Shown here in pieces: positions 1-8,487 of a DNA stretch of 32,475 bases. Position 1 is the first letter of the stretch. Each line of letters opens with the position of its first letter. The notes beneath the pieces were generated by a model, which had not been told where the DNA came from, made no database searches, and saw only the letters and a program-made list of their open reading frames with translations. The DNA is from Acinetobacter lwoffii (GTDB lineage: Bacteria; Pseudomonadota; Gammaproteobacteria; Pseudomonadales; Moraxellaceae), in NCBI RefSeq assembly GCF_002321025.1, contig NZ_DCLL01000030.1, positions 1 through 32,475 of the forward strand, written 5' to 3'. Position numbers and translations under genes: made by a program.

Positions 1-71
1 TTCTTAACTGACTGGCATTACCGCATTAAGCGAGGTTTTTATAACACGAAATCAATTGATTAGCGAATAAA

Positions 72-1553
72 TCAACCAATCAATTTCTTCATCAATTCAT
101 TCACTTGAGCAGGGTTGGCTTTACCCTTAGACGCTTTCATCACTTGACCAACCAGACCGTTGAAAGCTTTCTCTTTACCAGATTTATACTCTTCCACCAT
201 CTTTTCGTTAGCAGCAAGTACTTCCTTAATAATTGCTTCAATCGCGCCTGTATCAGTTTCCTGTTTCAAGCCTTTTTCCGCAATAATTTCGTCCGCAGTT
301 TTGCCTTCTTCCCACATAAAGCCAAACACCTGTTTCGCGATCTTACCGCTAATGGTGTTATCAACAATACGTGCAATCATGCCACCCAGTTTCTCACTCG
401 ACACAGGAGAGTCAGCAAGGTCTAGGCCAGCTTTATTTAAAGCACCTGAGAATTCACCCATCACCCAGTTCGCAGCAATCTTACCTTGCGCAGCGCCACC
501 AGCAGCTTTCACCACTTCTTCGTAGAACTCTGACATTTCACGAGTCAGTGTCAGTACGTGAGCATCATACTCAGTCACACCGAAGTCAGCTACGAAACGC
601 GCACGACGTGCAGCAGGCAGCTCAGGCATTTGCGCTTTAATCGCTTCGATTTGCGCATCTGGAATCACCACAGGCAACAAGTCTGGATCAGGGAAGTAGC
701 GGTAATCGTTCGCTTCTTCTTTAGAACGCATTGAACGGGTTTCCATCTTCACAGGGTCGAACAGACGAGTTTCTTGGTCGATGGTGCCATCCCAGTCCAG
801 AATTTCCATTTGACGTTCAATTTCAACATTGATCGCCTGTTCAATGAAACGGAATGAGTTGAGGTTTTTCAATTCACAACGCGTACCGAAGGGTTGACCC
901 GGACGACGTAAAGACACGTTACAGTCACAACGGAATGAACCTTCCGCCATGTTACCGTCAGAAATACCTAACCAGCGTACCAGCGTGTGAATTGCCTTGA
1001 TATAAGCAACCGCTTCTTCAACCGAACGCATATCTGGTTCGGAAACAATTTCAAGTAACGGTGTACCAGCGCGGTTCAAGTCGATACCTGACATGCCTTC
1101 AAACTGGTCATGAATCGATTTGCCTGCATCTTCCTCTAAATGTGCACGGGTTACGCCAATGCGTTTAACCGTGCCATCTTCAAGCTGGATGTCGATATGA
1201 CCCAAGCCCACAATCGGGTTGTCCATCTGGCTGATCTGGTAGCCTTTTGGAGAATCCGGGTAGAAATAGTTTTTACGGGCAAACACCGAAGCCTGATCTA
1301 TGTAAGCGTCGATACCTAAACCAAAGCGAATCGCAAGATCAACCACTTCTTTGTTTAATACCGGCAATACGCCCGGCATGGCTAAATCAACCAGGCTGGC
1401 TTGGGTGTTTGGATCATTACCGAATACAGTCGATGAGCCCGAGAAAATTTTGGTATTGGTGGCAAGCTGAGTGTGAATCTCGATACCAATAACGACTTCC
1501 CAACCATCAATCAGGTTGGACTTCGGTTTAGCCGATTTTTGAGCTTGAGCCAT
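72..1553 (-). CDS. gatB: Aspartyl/glutamyl-tRNA(Asn/Gln) amidotransferase subunit B
   Basis: GatB binds the mischarged tRNA and phosphorylates the glutamyl (or aspartyl) group, which is then amidated with ammonia from GatA. The 493-residue product has the usual family length. Its N-terminal cradle domain carries the signature around EVVIGIEIHTQL (residues 19-30) and the stretch ending in YFYPDSPKGYQ (about residues 97-107), both typical of GatB. The C-terminal helical/YqeY tail ends in an Asn-Ala-Glu-Lys-Met and Lys-Gly-Lys-Ala-Asn-Pro pattern used for tRNA contact. The start overlaps the gatA stop by one base (TAATG), and a GAGGAG ribosome binding site lies just inside the end of gatA, so translation is probably coupled. 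It is the last gene of the gatCAB operon. No clear terminator is visible in the 71 bases downstream. Confidence 0.97.
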   Translation of the reverse strand: MAQAQKSAKPKSNLIDGWEVVIGIEIHTQLATNTKIFSGSSTVFGNDPNTQASLVDLAMPGVLPVLNKEVVDLAIRFGLGIDAYIDQASVFARKNYFYPDSPKGYQISQMDNPIVGLGHIDIQLEDGTVKRIGVTRAHLEEDAGKSIHDQFEGMSGIDLNRAGTPLLEIVSEPDMRSVEEAVAYIKAIHTLVRWLGISDGNMAEGSFRCDCNVSLRRPGQPFGTRCELKNLNSFRFIEQAINVEIERQMEILDWDGTIDQETRLFDPVKMETRSMRSKEEANDYRYFPDPDLLPVVIPDAQIEAIKAQMPELPAARRARFVADFGVTEYDAHVLTLTREMSEFYEEVVKAAGGAAQGKIAANWVMGEFSGALNKAGLDLADSPVSSEKLGGMIARIVDNTISGKIAKQVFGFMWEEGKTADEIIAEKGLKQETDTGAIEAIIKEVLAANEKMVEEYKSGKEKAFNGLVGQVMKASKGKANPAQVNELMKKLIG

Positions 1554-3031
1554 TATGCATTCTCCTCAGCAATTGCAGCGCGTTTTGTATGCCAATCTGT
1601 GGCCTGTTGATACTGATGTACCACAGATAACAATTGAGATTCTGACCAGTAATTCCCAATCAGCTGTAAGCCAACTGGCAAGTTGTTCTGGTCAAAACCG
1701 ACAGGCGCGTTAATCGCAGGAAGACCTGCTAGGTTGACAGCAAGTGTATAAATATCGCCTAAGTACATTTCAACTGGCGTCAGATCCGCACCAATTTTAT
1801 AGGCAGTCGTTGGCGCAGAAGGTGCTGCAATGACATCGACCGATTCAAATGCTTTAAGGAAATCTTGCTGGATCAGGCGACGTACTTTCTGTGCTTTTAC
1901 ATAGTAAGCATCGTAATAACCTGCAGACAGGGCATACGTACCAATCAGGATACGGCGTTGCACTTCTGCACCAAAACCTTCTGAACGTGAACGCTTGTAC
2001 AGGTCCATCAGGTCCACAGGATTTTCTGCGCGATAGCCATAACGTACGCCATCAAAACGTGATAGGTTCGAAGAAGCTTCGGCAGGTGCGATCAGGTAAT
2101 AAGTCGGAACATAGCTTTCAGTCATGTTGAGGTCGATCTCAACAAGCGTAGCGCCCATTTCTTCTAACTTTTTAAGTGATTCTTCGACACGTGCTTTAAC
2201 ATCTTCAGCTAGGCCGGCAACATTAAAATACTGTTTTGGAATACCAATGCGTAAACCTTTTACTGAGGTAGCGTTCAGGTTCGCGACATAGTTATCTACC
2301 ACTTGATCCATTGAAGTTGAATCTTTTGCATCATGACCGGCCATGACATTCATCAGGTAAGCACAGTCTTCTGCAGAACGTGCCATTGGACCACCTTGGT
2401 CTAGTGATGATGCATAAGCAATCATACCGAAGCGCGATACACGACCGTAAGTCGGTTTAAGACCGGTCAGACCACAGAATGATGCAGGTTGACGGATTGA
2501 ACCACCGGTATCCGTACCGGTTGCAAATGGTGCCAGATCAGCAGCAACAACTGCAGCAGAACCACCTGAAGAACCGCCCGGAACGTGATCCAGTGCCCAA
2601 GGGTTTTTGGTCGAGCCAAAATAAGAAGACTCGGAAGTAGAACCCATGGCGAATTCGTCCATGTTCACTTTACCAAGTGTGACTAAGCCCGCAGCTTTAC
2701 CTTTCGCTACAACGGTCGCGTCGTAAGGAGAGATAAAATTTTCCAGCATTTTAGAACCGGCTGTGGTTTTAATGCCTTGGGTACAGAAAATATCTTTATG
2801 TGCAATGGGCACGCCAGTCAGGGCAGTGGCATTGCCAGCTTTGATTGCAGCATCGGCAGCATCAGCTTGAGCTAATGCCTGTTCAGCAGTCACGGTCACA
2901 TAAGCTTTGACCTGTGCATCAATTTTTTCGATGCGCTTTAAATAGTGTTGAGTCAATTCGCGGGATGAAAATTGAGCATTTGCCAAACCTTCAGTCAGTT
3001 CACGAATGGATAAGCGGTGTAAATCTGTCAT
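1553..3031 (-). CDS. gatA: Aspartyl/glutamyl-tRNA(Asn/Gln) amidotransferase subunit A
   Basis: GatA is the amidase subunit. It hydrolyses glutamine and channels ammonia to GatB for transamidation of Glu-tRNA(Gln). The 492-residue protein shows the amidase-signature Ser-Ser-Lys triad: Lys79 in GVPIAHKDIF, Ser154 in PGGSSGGSAA, and nucleophile Ser178 in TGTDTGGSIR. These numbers agree with those I remember for the structurally studied GatA of Staphylococcus. The gene lies between gatC (52 bases upstream) and gatB (one-base overlap), the common C-A-B order. No sign of damage is seen. Confidence 0.97.
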   Translation of the reverse strand: MTDLHRLSIRELTEGLANAQFSSRELTQHYLKRIEKIDAQVKAYVTVTAEQALAQADAADAAIKAGNATALTGVPIAHKDIFCTQGIKTTAGSKMLENFISPYDATVVAKGKAAGLVTLGKVNMDEFAMGSTSESSYFGSTKNPWALDHVPGGSSGGSAAVVAADLAPFATGTDTGGSIRQPASFCGLTGLKPTYGRVSRFGMIAYASSLDQGGPMARSAEDCAYLMNVMAGHDAKDSTSMDQVVDNYVANLNATSVKGLRIGIPKQYFNVAGLAEDVKARVEESLKKLEEMGATLVEIDLNMTESYVPTYYLIAPAEASSNLSRFDGVRYGYRAENPVDLMDLYKRSRSEGFGAEVQRRILIGTYALSAGYYDAYYVKAQKVRRLIQQDFLKAFESVDVIAAPSAPTTAYKIGADLTPVEMYLGDIYTLAVNLAGLPAINAPVGFDQNNLPVGLQLIGNYWSESQLLSVVHQYQQATDWHTKRAAIAEENA

Positions 3032-3083
3032 GAGAAATAATTCTTTACGTTTAATTTAATAAAAAGAATGAACTGGGTAATAA

Positions 3084-3398
3084 TTACTCAATCACGCGTG
3101 GGACGAGATACAAACCGTCCTGTACAGCAGGTGCAACTGCTTGGTATTCCTCACGATGATTGCTTTCCGACACGACATCTTCACGTAAAGGCTGTGGGTG
3201 GTCGAAAGGGCTTTTCAGTGGTTCAACACCGTCGGTATTGATGCCTTTCAGGGTTTCCATCATGCCTAAAATTTTATTTAAACTTTGAGCATATTCAGCA
3301 GATTGCGTATCATTGAGAGATAACCTTGCAAGGTTGGCAATAGCTGAAACTGTTTCTGCACTTAAATCTGCAGAATGCTGTGCATCCGATGTAGACAT
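3084..3398 (-). CDS. gatC: Aspartyl/glutamyl-tRNA(Asn/Gln) amidotransferase subunit C
   Basis: GatC is the small subunit that wraps around GatA and GatB and stabilises the transamidosome. The 104-residue product is of family length. It has the typical N-terminal helix (VSAIANLARLSL), the middle LNKILGMMETLKGINTDGVEP region, and the HPQPLREDVV segment followed by a short C-terminal tail ending in PRVIE. An AGGTAA ribosome binding site precedes the ATG. It is the first gene of the gatCAB operon and diverges from mreB across about 130 bases. Confidence 0.95.
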   Translation of the reverse strand: MSTSDAQHSADLSAETVSAIANLARLSLNDTQSAEYAQSLNKILGMMETLKGINTDGVEPLKSPFDHPQPLREDVVSESNHREEYQAVAPAVQDGLYLVPRVIE

Positions 3399-3481
3399 AA
3401 TATTACCTAATCAGTATTAAAAAAATTCAAATTATCATGCGTTATGATAAGCGATTGACTTGTCCAAATCATCACATTTAG

Positions 3482-3510
3482 TTAAAGTGGCGACCTTGCG
3501 TCCATATAAA
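3482..3510 (+). promoter_or_regulatory. Possible promoter of the mreBCD-maf-rng chain
   Basis: A TTAAAG hexamer (3482-3487), a 17-base spacer and TATAAA (3505-3510) give a plausible sigma-70 promoter. It would start transcription only about 14 bases before the mreB GTG. It lies in the divergent gatC/mreB interval (3399-3530). The -35 match is weak, so this is an inference by eye. Confidence 0.3.
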
Positions 3511-3530
3511 GTTTAACTGAGAACGTCCCC

Positions 3531-4577
3531 GTGATTCTAAAACGACTAATAGGCTTGTTTTCGCCCGATCTTGCCATTGATTTAGGTACAGCAAATACAC
3601 TTATTTATGCGCCAGGACGAGGCATTATATTAAATGAACCAACGGTTGTAGCCATCCGTCATAGTGGTTCACATAAAATTGTTGCGGCAGTCGGTCTTGA
3701 AGCGAAGCAAATGCTAGGTCGTACCCCAGCCAATATCTCAGCGATCCGTCCTATGAAAGACGGTGTGATTGCGGATTTTGAAGTCACTGAGACCATGCTG
3801 AATCAGTTCATTCGCAAAGTACATGAAAACCGTTTATTTACTCCGGCACCGCGTGTCGTGGTTTGCGTGCCATGTAAATCGACTCTGGTTGAGCGCCGTG
3901 CCATTCGTGAAGCCGTGTTTAATGCGGGCGCACGTGATGTACGTTTAATCGAAGAGCCAATGGCAGCAGCGATTGGTGCAGGTATGCCAGTTGAGCAGGC
4001 TTGTGGTTCGATGGTGGTCGATGTAGGTGGGGGTACCACTGAAATTGCAATCATTTCCCTACAAGGTTGTGTTTATGCAGACTCTTTACGGATTGGCGGT
4101 GATGTCTTTGATGAGCAGATCATTAACTATGTGCGTAAAGCGCATGGCTGTGTGATCGGCGAAACCACTGCTGAAGTGATCAAAAAAGAAGTGGGTATGG
4201 CGTTGCCAGATGAAGGTGCTAAACCGCTTGAAATTGAAGTTCGTGGCCGTAACCTCGCAGAAGGTGTGCCTCGCGCAATCGTGGTTAATTCTGACGAAGT
4301 CACCCAAGCGATTTCTGATCCATTGCAAAACATCGTGTCTGCTGTGAAATCTGCGCTAGAACACACACCTCCTGAGCTTTCTTCGGACATCGCTGAACGC
4401 GGTATCGTGTTAACTGGTGGTGGTGCATTGCTACGTAACCTGGACAAGCTGCTTGCCAAAGAAACTGGCCTGCCAGTGGTAGTGGCAGAAGATCCACTAT
4501 CATGTGTGACTCGTGGTGGCGGCAAGGTACTCGAATTTTTCGACAACCCAAATCATGACATGTTATTCGTAGGCTAA
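3531..4577 (+). CDS. mreB: Rod shape-determining actin homologue MreB
   Basis: MreB forms membrane-bound filaments that position the elongation machinery for lateral peptidoglycan synthesis. The 348-residue product aligns by eye along its length with the E. coli protein as I remember it. Phosphate 1 motif DLGTANTLIY starts at residue 17, phosphate 2 motif VVDVGGGTTE lies around residues 162-171, and the adenosine region LTGGGALLRNL is near residue 290. Translation starts at GTG, and the amphipathic N-terminus (ILKRLIGLFSPD) matches the family's membrane-binding end. It leads the mreBCD operon, with mreC following after 16 bases. Confidence 0.97.
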   Translation: MILKRLIGLFSPDLAIDLGTANTLIYAPGRGIILNEPTVVAIRHSGSHKIVAAVGLEAKQMLGRTPANISAIRPMKDGVIADFEVTETMLNQFIRKVHENRLFTPAPRVVVCVPCKSTLVERRAIREAVFNAGARDVRLIEEPMAAAIGAGMPVEQACGSMVVDVGGGTTEIAIISLQGCVYADSLRIGGDVFDEQIINYVRKAHGCVIGETTAEVIKKEVGMALPDEGAKPLEIEVRGRNLAEGVPRAIVVNSDEVTQAISDPLQNIVSAVKSALEHTPPELSSDIAERGIVLTGGGALLRNLDKLLAKETGLPVVVAEDPLSCVTRGGGKVLEFFDNPNHDMLFVG

Positions 4578-4593
4578 GAAAAGGATTCGGCGG

Positions 4594-5451
4594 GTGCAAG
4601 CACATCTGTTTTCTCGACAACCGCCATCTTTTCGCTCTTTTATCATTGCATTGGTAACATGCCTGGTGGTGCTTTTCTTTGATTGGCGCATGCCGCATGT
4701 TGTTCAACCTGCAAGGGATGTCCTGTACGCTGCTTATAATCCTATTTATGCGGTGGCCAGTTATCCGGTATTGTCGCGAGAGTGGTTGAATCAACAAACC
4801 AAGTCTGAAGCTCAGTTGCGCCGGGAAAATACCGCGATGCAGGCCGAGTTGCTACAGGCACAGGTACGCTTACAAAAAATCTCTGAACTTTCTGCTGAAA
4901 ATACCCGTTTGCGCGGTCTATTGGACACGCCACTGATCATTGATGGACGTATTGAAATTGCCGAAGTGATTGGTACCGATGCCGATCCATTACGGCATAT
5001 TATCGTGATCAACCGGGGTTCGAATAACGAGCTGAAAGTCGGGCAAACCGTACTGGATGACAAGGGTATCATGGGGCAGATTATCAATGTCTATCCGCAT
5101 AGTAGTCGGGTCATGCTGTTGTCTGATAAAGAACATTCACTGTCAGTGCGCCTGGAACATACCGGGATGCGTGCCATTGTTTCAGGCACGGGCGATCTGG
5201 GACGTTTAAAAATGGAATATGTACCGACCAGCGCCAATATCAAGGTCGGTGAAAAAGTCTATAGTTCGGGCTTGGGACAACATTTCCCGGCAGGTTATCT
5301 GGTGGGGCAGGTATCTAAAGTACAACGGCATAATTCTGGTGAATTTGCCCAGATTGATGTGACGCCTGCGGCTCAGCTGGCCGGTGGACATCATGTGGTG
5401 GTGTTATTTTCCGATTCATTAGCGATGGAGCAACCGCATGTCAATCGCTAA
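4594..5451 (+). CDS. mreC: Rod shape-determining protein MreC
   Basis: MreC is a bitopic inner-membrane protein that links MreB filaments to the periplasmic PBP2-RodA synthase. The 285-residue product has a short cytoplasmic N-terminus, one membrane segment (about residues 14-30), and a periplasmic coiled coil (about residues 66-110, rich in Glu, Gln, Leu and Arg). The beta-barrel domains that follow contain NRGSNNELKVGQ and GEKVYSSGLGQHFPAGYLVG, both characteristic of MreC. Translation starts at GTG, with an AAGGA ribosome binding site about 9 bases upstream. The 3' end overlaps mreD by 14 bases. Confidence 0.95.
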   Translation: MQAHLFSRQPPSFRSFIIALVTCLVVLFFDWRMPHVVQPARDVLYAAYNPIYAVASYPVLSREWLNQQTKSEAQLRRENTAMQAELLQAQVRLQKISELSAENTRLRGLLDTPLIIDGRIEIAEVIGTDADPLRHIIVINRGSNNELKVGQTVLDDKGIMGQIINVYPHSSRVMLLSDKEHSLSVRLEHTGMRAIVSGTGDLGRLKMEYVPTSANIKVGEKVYSSGLGQHFPAGYLVGQVSKVQRHNSGEFAQIDVTPAAQLAGGHHVVVLFSDSLAMEQPHVNR

Positions 5452-5929
5452 GATGAAATCCAGAAAGCATCGTGATCCTTTAATGGCTATTGTCATTTCG
5501 GTGATTGTGGCTTCTATTTTAATGGTCTATCCACTTTCCTATAATCTCTCGGGCTGGCGTCCGCTGTTTATGCTGATGATCATGCTTTTCTGGGTGCTGT
5601 GCCAGCCGACCTGGTGTGGGATCTGGTTTGCCTTTGGTACCGGTATTTTTATTGATCTGCTGCTGGATGCACCTTTGGGTCTGAATGCGCTGAGCTTTAT
5701 CATTATTGCCTTTTTAGCCCGCTTTCTAACCCGTGAGCGCCGTATCCTGACCTTTAATAATCTCTGGGTGATTATGGGGCTGGCGATTGTCGCGCATCTG
5801 CTAATGATCTTTTTTTCCCAGATTGTGGCTGGCGTGCAATTTTCTTATGCAAGGCACTGGATTCCGATGCTGACCAGTATTCTGGTTTGGCCTGCTATTT
5901 ATTATGTGCTCAAAAAATGGCGCGTATAA
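5438..5929 (+). CDS. mreD: Rod shape-determining membrane protein MreD
   Basis: MreD is a small polytopic inner-membrane component of the elongasome. The 163-residue product has about five hydrophobic segments and the FIDLLLDAPLGLNAL motif (around residues 70-84) typical of the family. The start at 5438 is supported by GGAG at 5427-5430. An alternative ATG at 5453 lies beyond the mreC stop. The gene overlaps mreC by 14 bases and maf by 13, so the three are very likely co-translated. Confidence 0.92.
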   Translation: MSIAKMKSRKHRDPLMAIVISVIVASILMVYPLSYNLSGWRPLFMLMIMLFWVLCQPTWCGIWFAFGTGIFIDLLLDAPLGLNALSFIIIAFLARFLTRERRILTFNNLWVIMGLAIVAHLLMIFFSQIVAGVQFSYARHWIPMLTSILVWPAIYYVLKKWRV

Positions 5930-6483
5930 TTCTTGCTTCGAGCTCACCCCGGCGCCGCGAGTTGTTACAGCAACTCGGGCTGAGCTTCGATATTTGCAGC
6001 CCAGAAATTGACGAATCGGTACAAGCAGGCGAGTCGGTTGCAGCCTATGTTGAACGTCTGGCACGAGCCAAAGCGGATGCCGTGGCAGAGCTTTATCCTG
6101 ATGCAATTATTATTGCTGCGGATACCAGTCTGGGGGTGGATCAGGAGATTCTGGGTAAGCCTGAATCCAAACAACATGCGATTGAAATGTGGACAAAAAT
6201 CTCTGGTCGGTGGCATGATGTCTATAGCGGTGTCTGTGTTCGTACAAAGCATGAAAAATGCAGTATAGTGGTACGCACACAGGTCGAATTTCAAATCCTG
6301 AGCGCTGCAGATATGGAAAGTTACTGGGCGACAGGTGAGCCACTGGGTAAAGCAGGGGCTTATGCAATTCAAGGAATTGCAGCACGTTATATTCCAAAAA
6401 TACAGGGCAGTTATTCCAATGTGGTTGGCTTGCCTTTATATGAGACAGTACAGTTATTACAGACGGTTAAGGCACTAAATTAA
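5917..6483 (+). CDS. maf: Maf-family nucleoside triphosphate pyrophosphatase
   Basis: Maf proteins hydrolyse non-canonical or excess nucleoside triphosphates to monophosphates. The YhdE branch acts on dTTP/UTP and derivatives. The 188-residue product begins MARIILASSSPRRRELL, with the family SxSPRR substrate loop. It also has the EID motif, the catalytic AADT motif (around residue 70), a GKP motif, and the C-terminal KAGAYAIQG and GSYSNVVGLPL motifs. The ATG at 5917 is chosen over an upstream TTG because the family N-terminus begins there. It overlaps the mreD stop by 13 bases and has no obvious ribosome binding site, so translation probably depends on mreD. Maf genes commonly sit beside mreBCD and rng. 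The exact substrate is inferred from the family. Confidence 0.93.
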   Translation: MARIILASSSPRRRELLQQLGLSFDICSPEIDESVQAGESVAAYVERLARAKADAVAELYPDAIIIAADTSLGVDQEILGKPESKQHAIEMWTKISGRWHDVYSGVCVRTKHEKCSIVVRTQVEFQILSAADMESYWATGEPLGKAGAYAIQGIAARYIPKIQGSYSNVVGLPLYETVQLLQTVKALN

Positions 6484-6521
6484 CTGCTGAAAAGAATTCT
6501 TATAATGTTTTGAGTGTAATT

Positions 6522-7976
6522 ATGTCTGACGAGTTGTTGATTAACGTCACGCCGATGGAATGTCGGGTCGCGTTAATTGAAAACGGCACGGTCAATGAAC
6601 TGTTTGTCGAGCGTACGGCCAAGCGTGGCCTGGTAGGGAATGTCTATAAAGGAAAAGTGGTGCGGGTCTTACCCGGCATGCAGGCTGCTTTCGTGGATAT
6701 CGGCCTCTCTCGCACTGCGTTTTTGCATATCAATGATATGGTCTGGCCTCGCAATCAGCCAACCCCGAATGTCTTTGAGCTACTTCAACCGGGACAAGTC
6801 CTCACGGTTCAGGTGATGAAAGATATGCTCGGTACCAAAGGCGCACGCCTGTCTACCGATCTGTCGATTCCTTCGCGTTATTTGGTGCTGATGCCATATG
6901 GCAATCATATCGGGGTATCGCAACGGATTGAATCCGAGGAAGAGCGGAATCGCTTGCGATCACTTATTGAGCGTATTCAGGCGGAACATAAGCTGCCAGG
7001 TTCAGTGATTGTACGTACTGCGGCAGAAGGGATTGAAGAAGAAGCCATTGCACAGGATATGGCTTATCTGGCCAAGCTTTGGGAATACATCCAGCGTAAG
7101 CAAAAGATTATTGCAGTACCGTCTTTGATCTTTGAAGAATTGCCTTTGCCGCAACGGGTGATTCGTGATCTGGCCAATGAAGAAACCGCCAAAATTTACG
7201 TCGATTCACGTGAAATTCATGCCAAGTTACAGGAATTTGTCGAAGAATTTGTCCCGAACATGAAAGACCGTTTGCTGCATTATCCGGGCGAGCGGCCAAT
7301 TTTTGACTTGTATAATGTCGAAGAAGACCTGCAAAAGGCATTGCAAACTCGTGTCGCATTGAAGTCTGGCGGTTATCTGATGATTGACCAGACTGAAGCC
7401 ATGGCCACAATTGATGTCAATACCGGCTCTTATGTTGGTGGCCGTTCGCTGGAAGATACGGTTTTTAAAACCAATATGGAGGCGACGGATGTCATCGCAC
7501 GTCAGTTACGTCTGCGCAATCTCGGCGGCATCATTATCATCGACTTCATTGATATGCAGGAAGCGCAGCATCGTGAAGAAGTGATGAAACAGTTTGAGCG
7601 CATGTTAGAACGTGACCACGCCAAGACCAAGATTACTCAGGTATCAGAACTGGGCTTGGTGGAAATGACCCGGAAACGCACCCGTGAGTCGCTGGAACAT
7701 CTGCTGTGCGAGTCTTGTCCGACCTGTCAGGGACGCGGTTATGTCAAAACAGCCGAGTCGGTATGTTATGAAATATTCAGGGAGATTCTGCGTTATGCTC
7801 GTGCTTATGAGTCACAGAGTGGCTTTACTGTCGTCGCGCATCTGGCTGTCATTGATCGATTATTGACGGCAGAAGCGCCTGCAGTCGCTGATCTGGAACA
7901 TTTCATTAATCGCGTGATTAAGTTCCAAGTGGAAAATCTGTATACGCAAGAGCAATACGATATCATTCTCAGCTGA
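6522..7976 (+). CDS. rng: Ribonuclease G
   Basis: RNase G is an endoribonuclease of the RNase E/G family that matures the 5' end of 16S rRNA and starts decay of some mRNAs. The 484-residue product has an S1 domain (about residues 37-120), a 5'-sensor/RNase H-like region, and the metal-binding aspartates Asp298 (MATIDVNTGSYVGG) and Asp341 (IIIIDFIDMQ). A CPTC zinc-link (Cys399, Cys402) is followed by a small dimer domain. It lacks the long disordered C-terminal scaffold of RNase E, which fixes it as RNase G. The ATG at 6522 is preferred over an upstream in-frame TTG because it yields the family N-terminus SDELLINVTPMECR. It ends the mre-maf-rng chain. Confidence 0.95.
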   Translation: MSDELLINVTPMECRVALIENGTVNELFVERTAKRGLVGNVYKGKVVRVLPGMQAAFVDIGLSRTAFLHINDMVWPRNQPTPNVFELLQPGQVLTVQVMKDMLGTKGARLSTDLSIPSRYLVLMPYGNHIGVSQRIESEEERNRLRSLIERIQAEHKLPGSVIVRTAAEGIEEEAIAQDMAYLAKLWEYIQRKQKIIAVPSLIFEELPLPQRVIRDLANEETAKIYVDSREIHAKLQEFVEEFVPNMKDRLLHYPGERPIFDLYNVEEDLQKALQTRVALKSGGYLMIDQTEAMATIDVNTGSYVGGRSLEDTVFKTNMEATDVIARQLRLRNLGGIIIIDFIDMQEAQHREEVMKQFERMLERDHAKTKITQVSELGLVEMTRKRTRESLEHLLCESCPTCQGRGYVKTAESVCYEIFREILRYARAYESQSGFTVVAHLAVIDRLLTAEAPAVADLEHFINRVIKFQVENLYTQEQYDIILS

Positions 7977-7979
7977 AAT

Positions 7980-8010
7980 TGTAACAGAATATCGTTAAAC
8001 ACTTGTTACA
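7980..8010. promoter_or_regulatory. Inverted repeat TGTAACA-N17-TGTTACA between rng and the small gene
   Basis: TGTAACA (7980-7986) and TGTTACA (8004-8010) are exact complements separated by 17 bases. Two further TTACA words follow at 8020-8024 and 8038-8042, ahead of the 57-codon gene at 8109. The same half-site occurs near the fadL-like and porin genes of this window. It is not followed by a T-run, so it does not look like a terminator. A regulator-binding role is only an inference. Confidence 0.3.
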
Positions 8011-8108
8011 TCTGAAATTTTACAATAGGGCCTTTATTTACAATACTAGATGCATGAATTAGCCAAAGCCGTTTCTCCCAGTTTCAGGCTTAGCAAAAGG
8101 AGTGTGTG

Positions 8109-8282
8109 ATGAGTATGAGTAAAGCAGTAATCCATAAAGGCCTAAAACACGTATTAGAACCAAAGACTGTACATGCGGGATATATCGTTGATGAGCGCGG
8201 TAATGAAGTTCAAATTACCGCGAGCATGATCCGTAACGTCTGCCATCAATTATTACAACAGTGCCGTACCATTAAAAGCTGA
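8109..8282 (+). CDS. PA1571-family small protein
   Basis: This 57-codon gene begins MSMSKAVIHKGL and ends CRTIKS. A good ribosome binding site (AAGGAG at 8097-8102) lies 6 bases before the ATG. The central pattern GYIVDERGNEVQITASMI, followed by a short helix, resembles what I recall of the PA1571 family of short conserved proteins of Pseudomonas and Acinetobacter (a Gly-Tyr-Ile-Ile-Asp, Gly-Arg-Glu-Val, Ile-Thr, Met-Ile pattern). The family has no established function that I know of. There is no signal peptide or membrane segment, so it is probably cytoplasmic. It follows rng by 132 bases containing repeats, so it may have its own promoter, and it is closed by a terminator about 110 bases downstream. 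Confidence 0.75.
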   Translation: MSMSKAVIHKGLKHVLEPKTVHAGYIVDERGNEVQITASMIRNVCHQLLQQCRTIKS

Positions 8283-8391
8283 TTGCATTTGTGCATTGTT
8301 TCTAACTTGTCAAAAATAATTTGGTAGACGTTTAAATCGAGAAGTCTTCCAAAAGTTCTAAAATAATTTAAAAAGATTTCAAAAATAAAGA

Positions 8392-8414
8392 AAAGGGACC
8401 AGATCGGTCCCTTT
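8392..8414. terminator. Bidirectional intrinsic terminator
   Basis: A perfect 9-bp stem AAAGGGACC/GGTCCCTTT with a 5-base loop lies between the converging PA1571-family gene and the wax ester synthase gene. A/T tracts on both sides suit both directions. Confidence 0.85.
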
Positions 8415-8487
8415 ATTCTGTGCTCAAAGACTGGCAAAAATGATCAGCACCTTTGGCAGCCCATCTATCTTATTTATTCATCCGTGG

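Noticed and set aside
3803..4546. Several long minus-strand frames inside mreB
   Set aside because: They are antisense shadows of a strongly conserved gene and lack ribosome binding sites and recognisable domains.
8246..8437. A 63-codon minus-strand frame between the PA1571-family gene and atfA
   Set aside because: It runs through a clear bidirectional terminator and over the end of the small gene, with no family resemblance.
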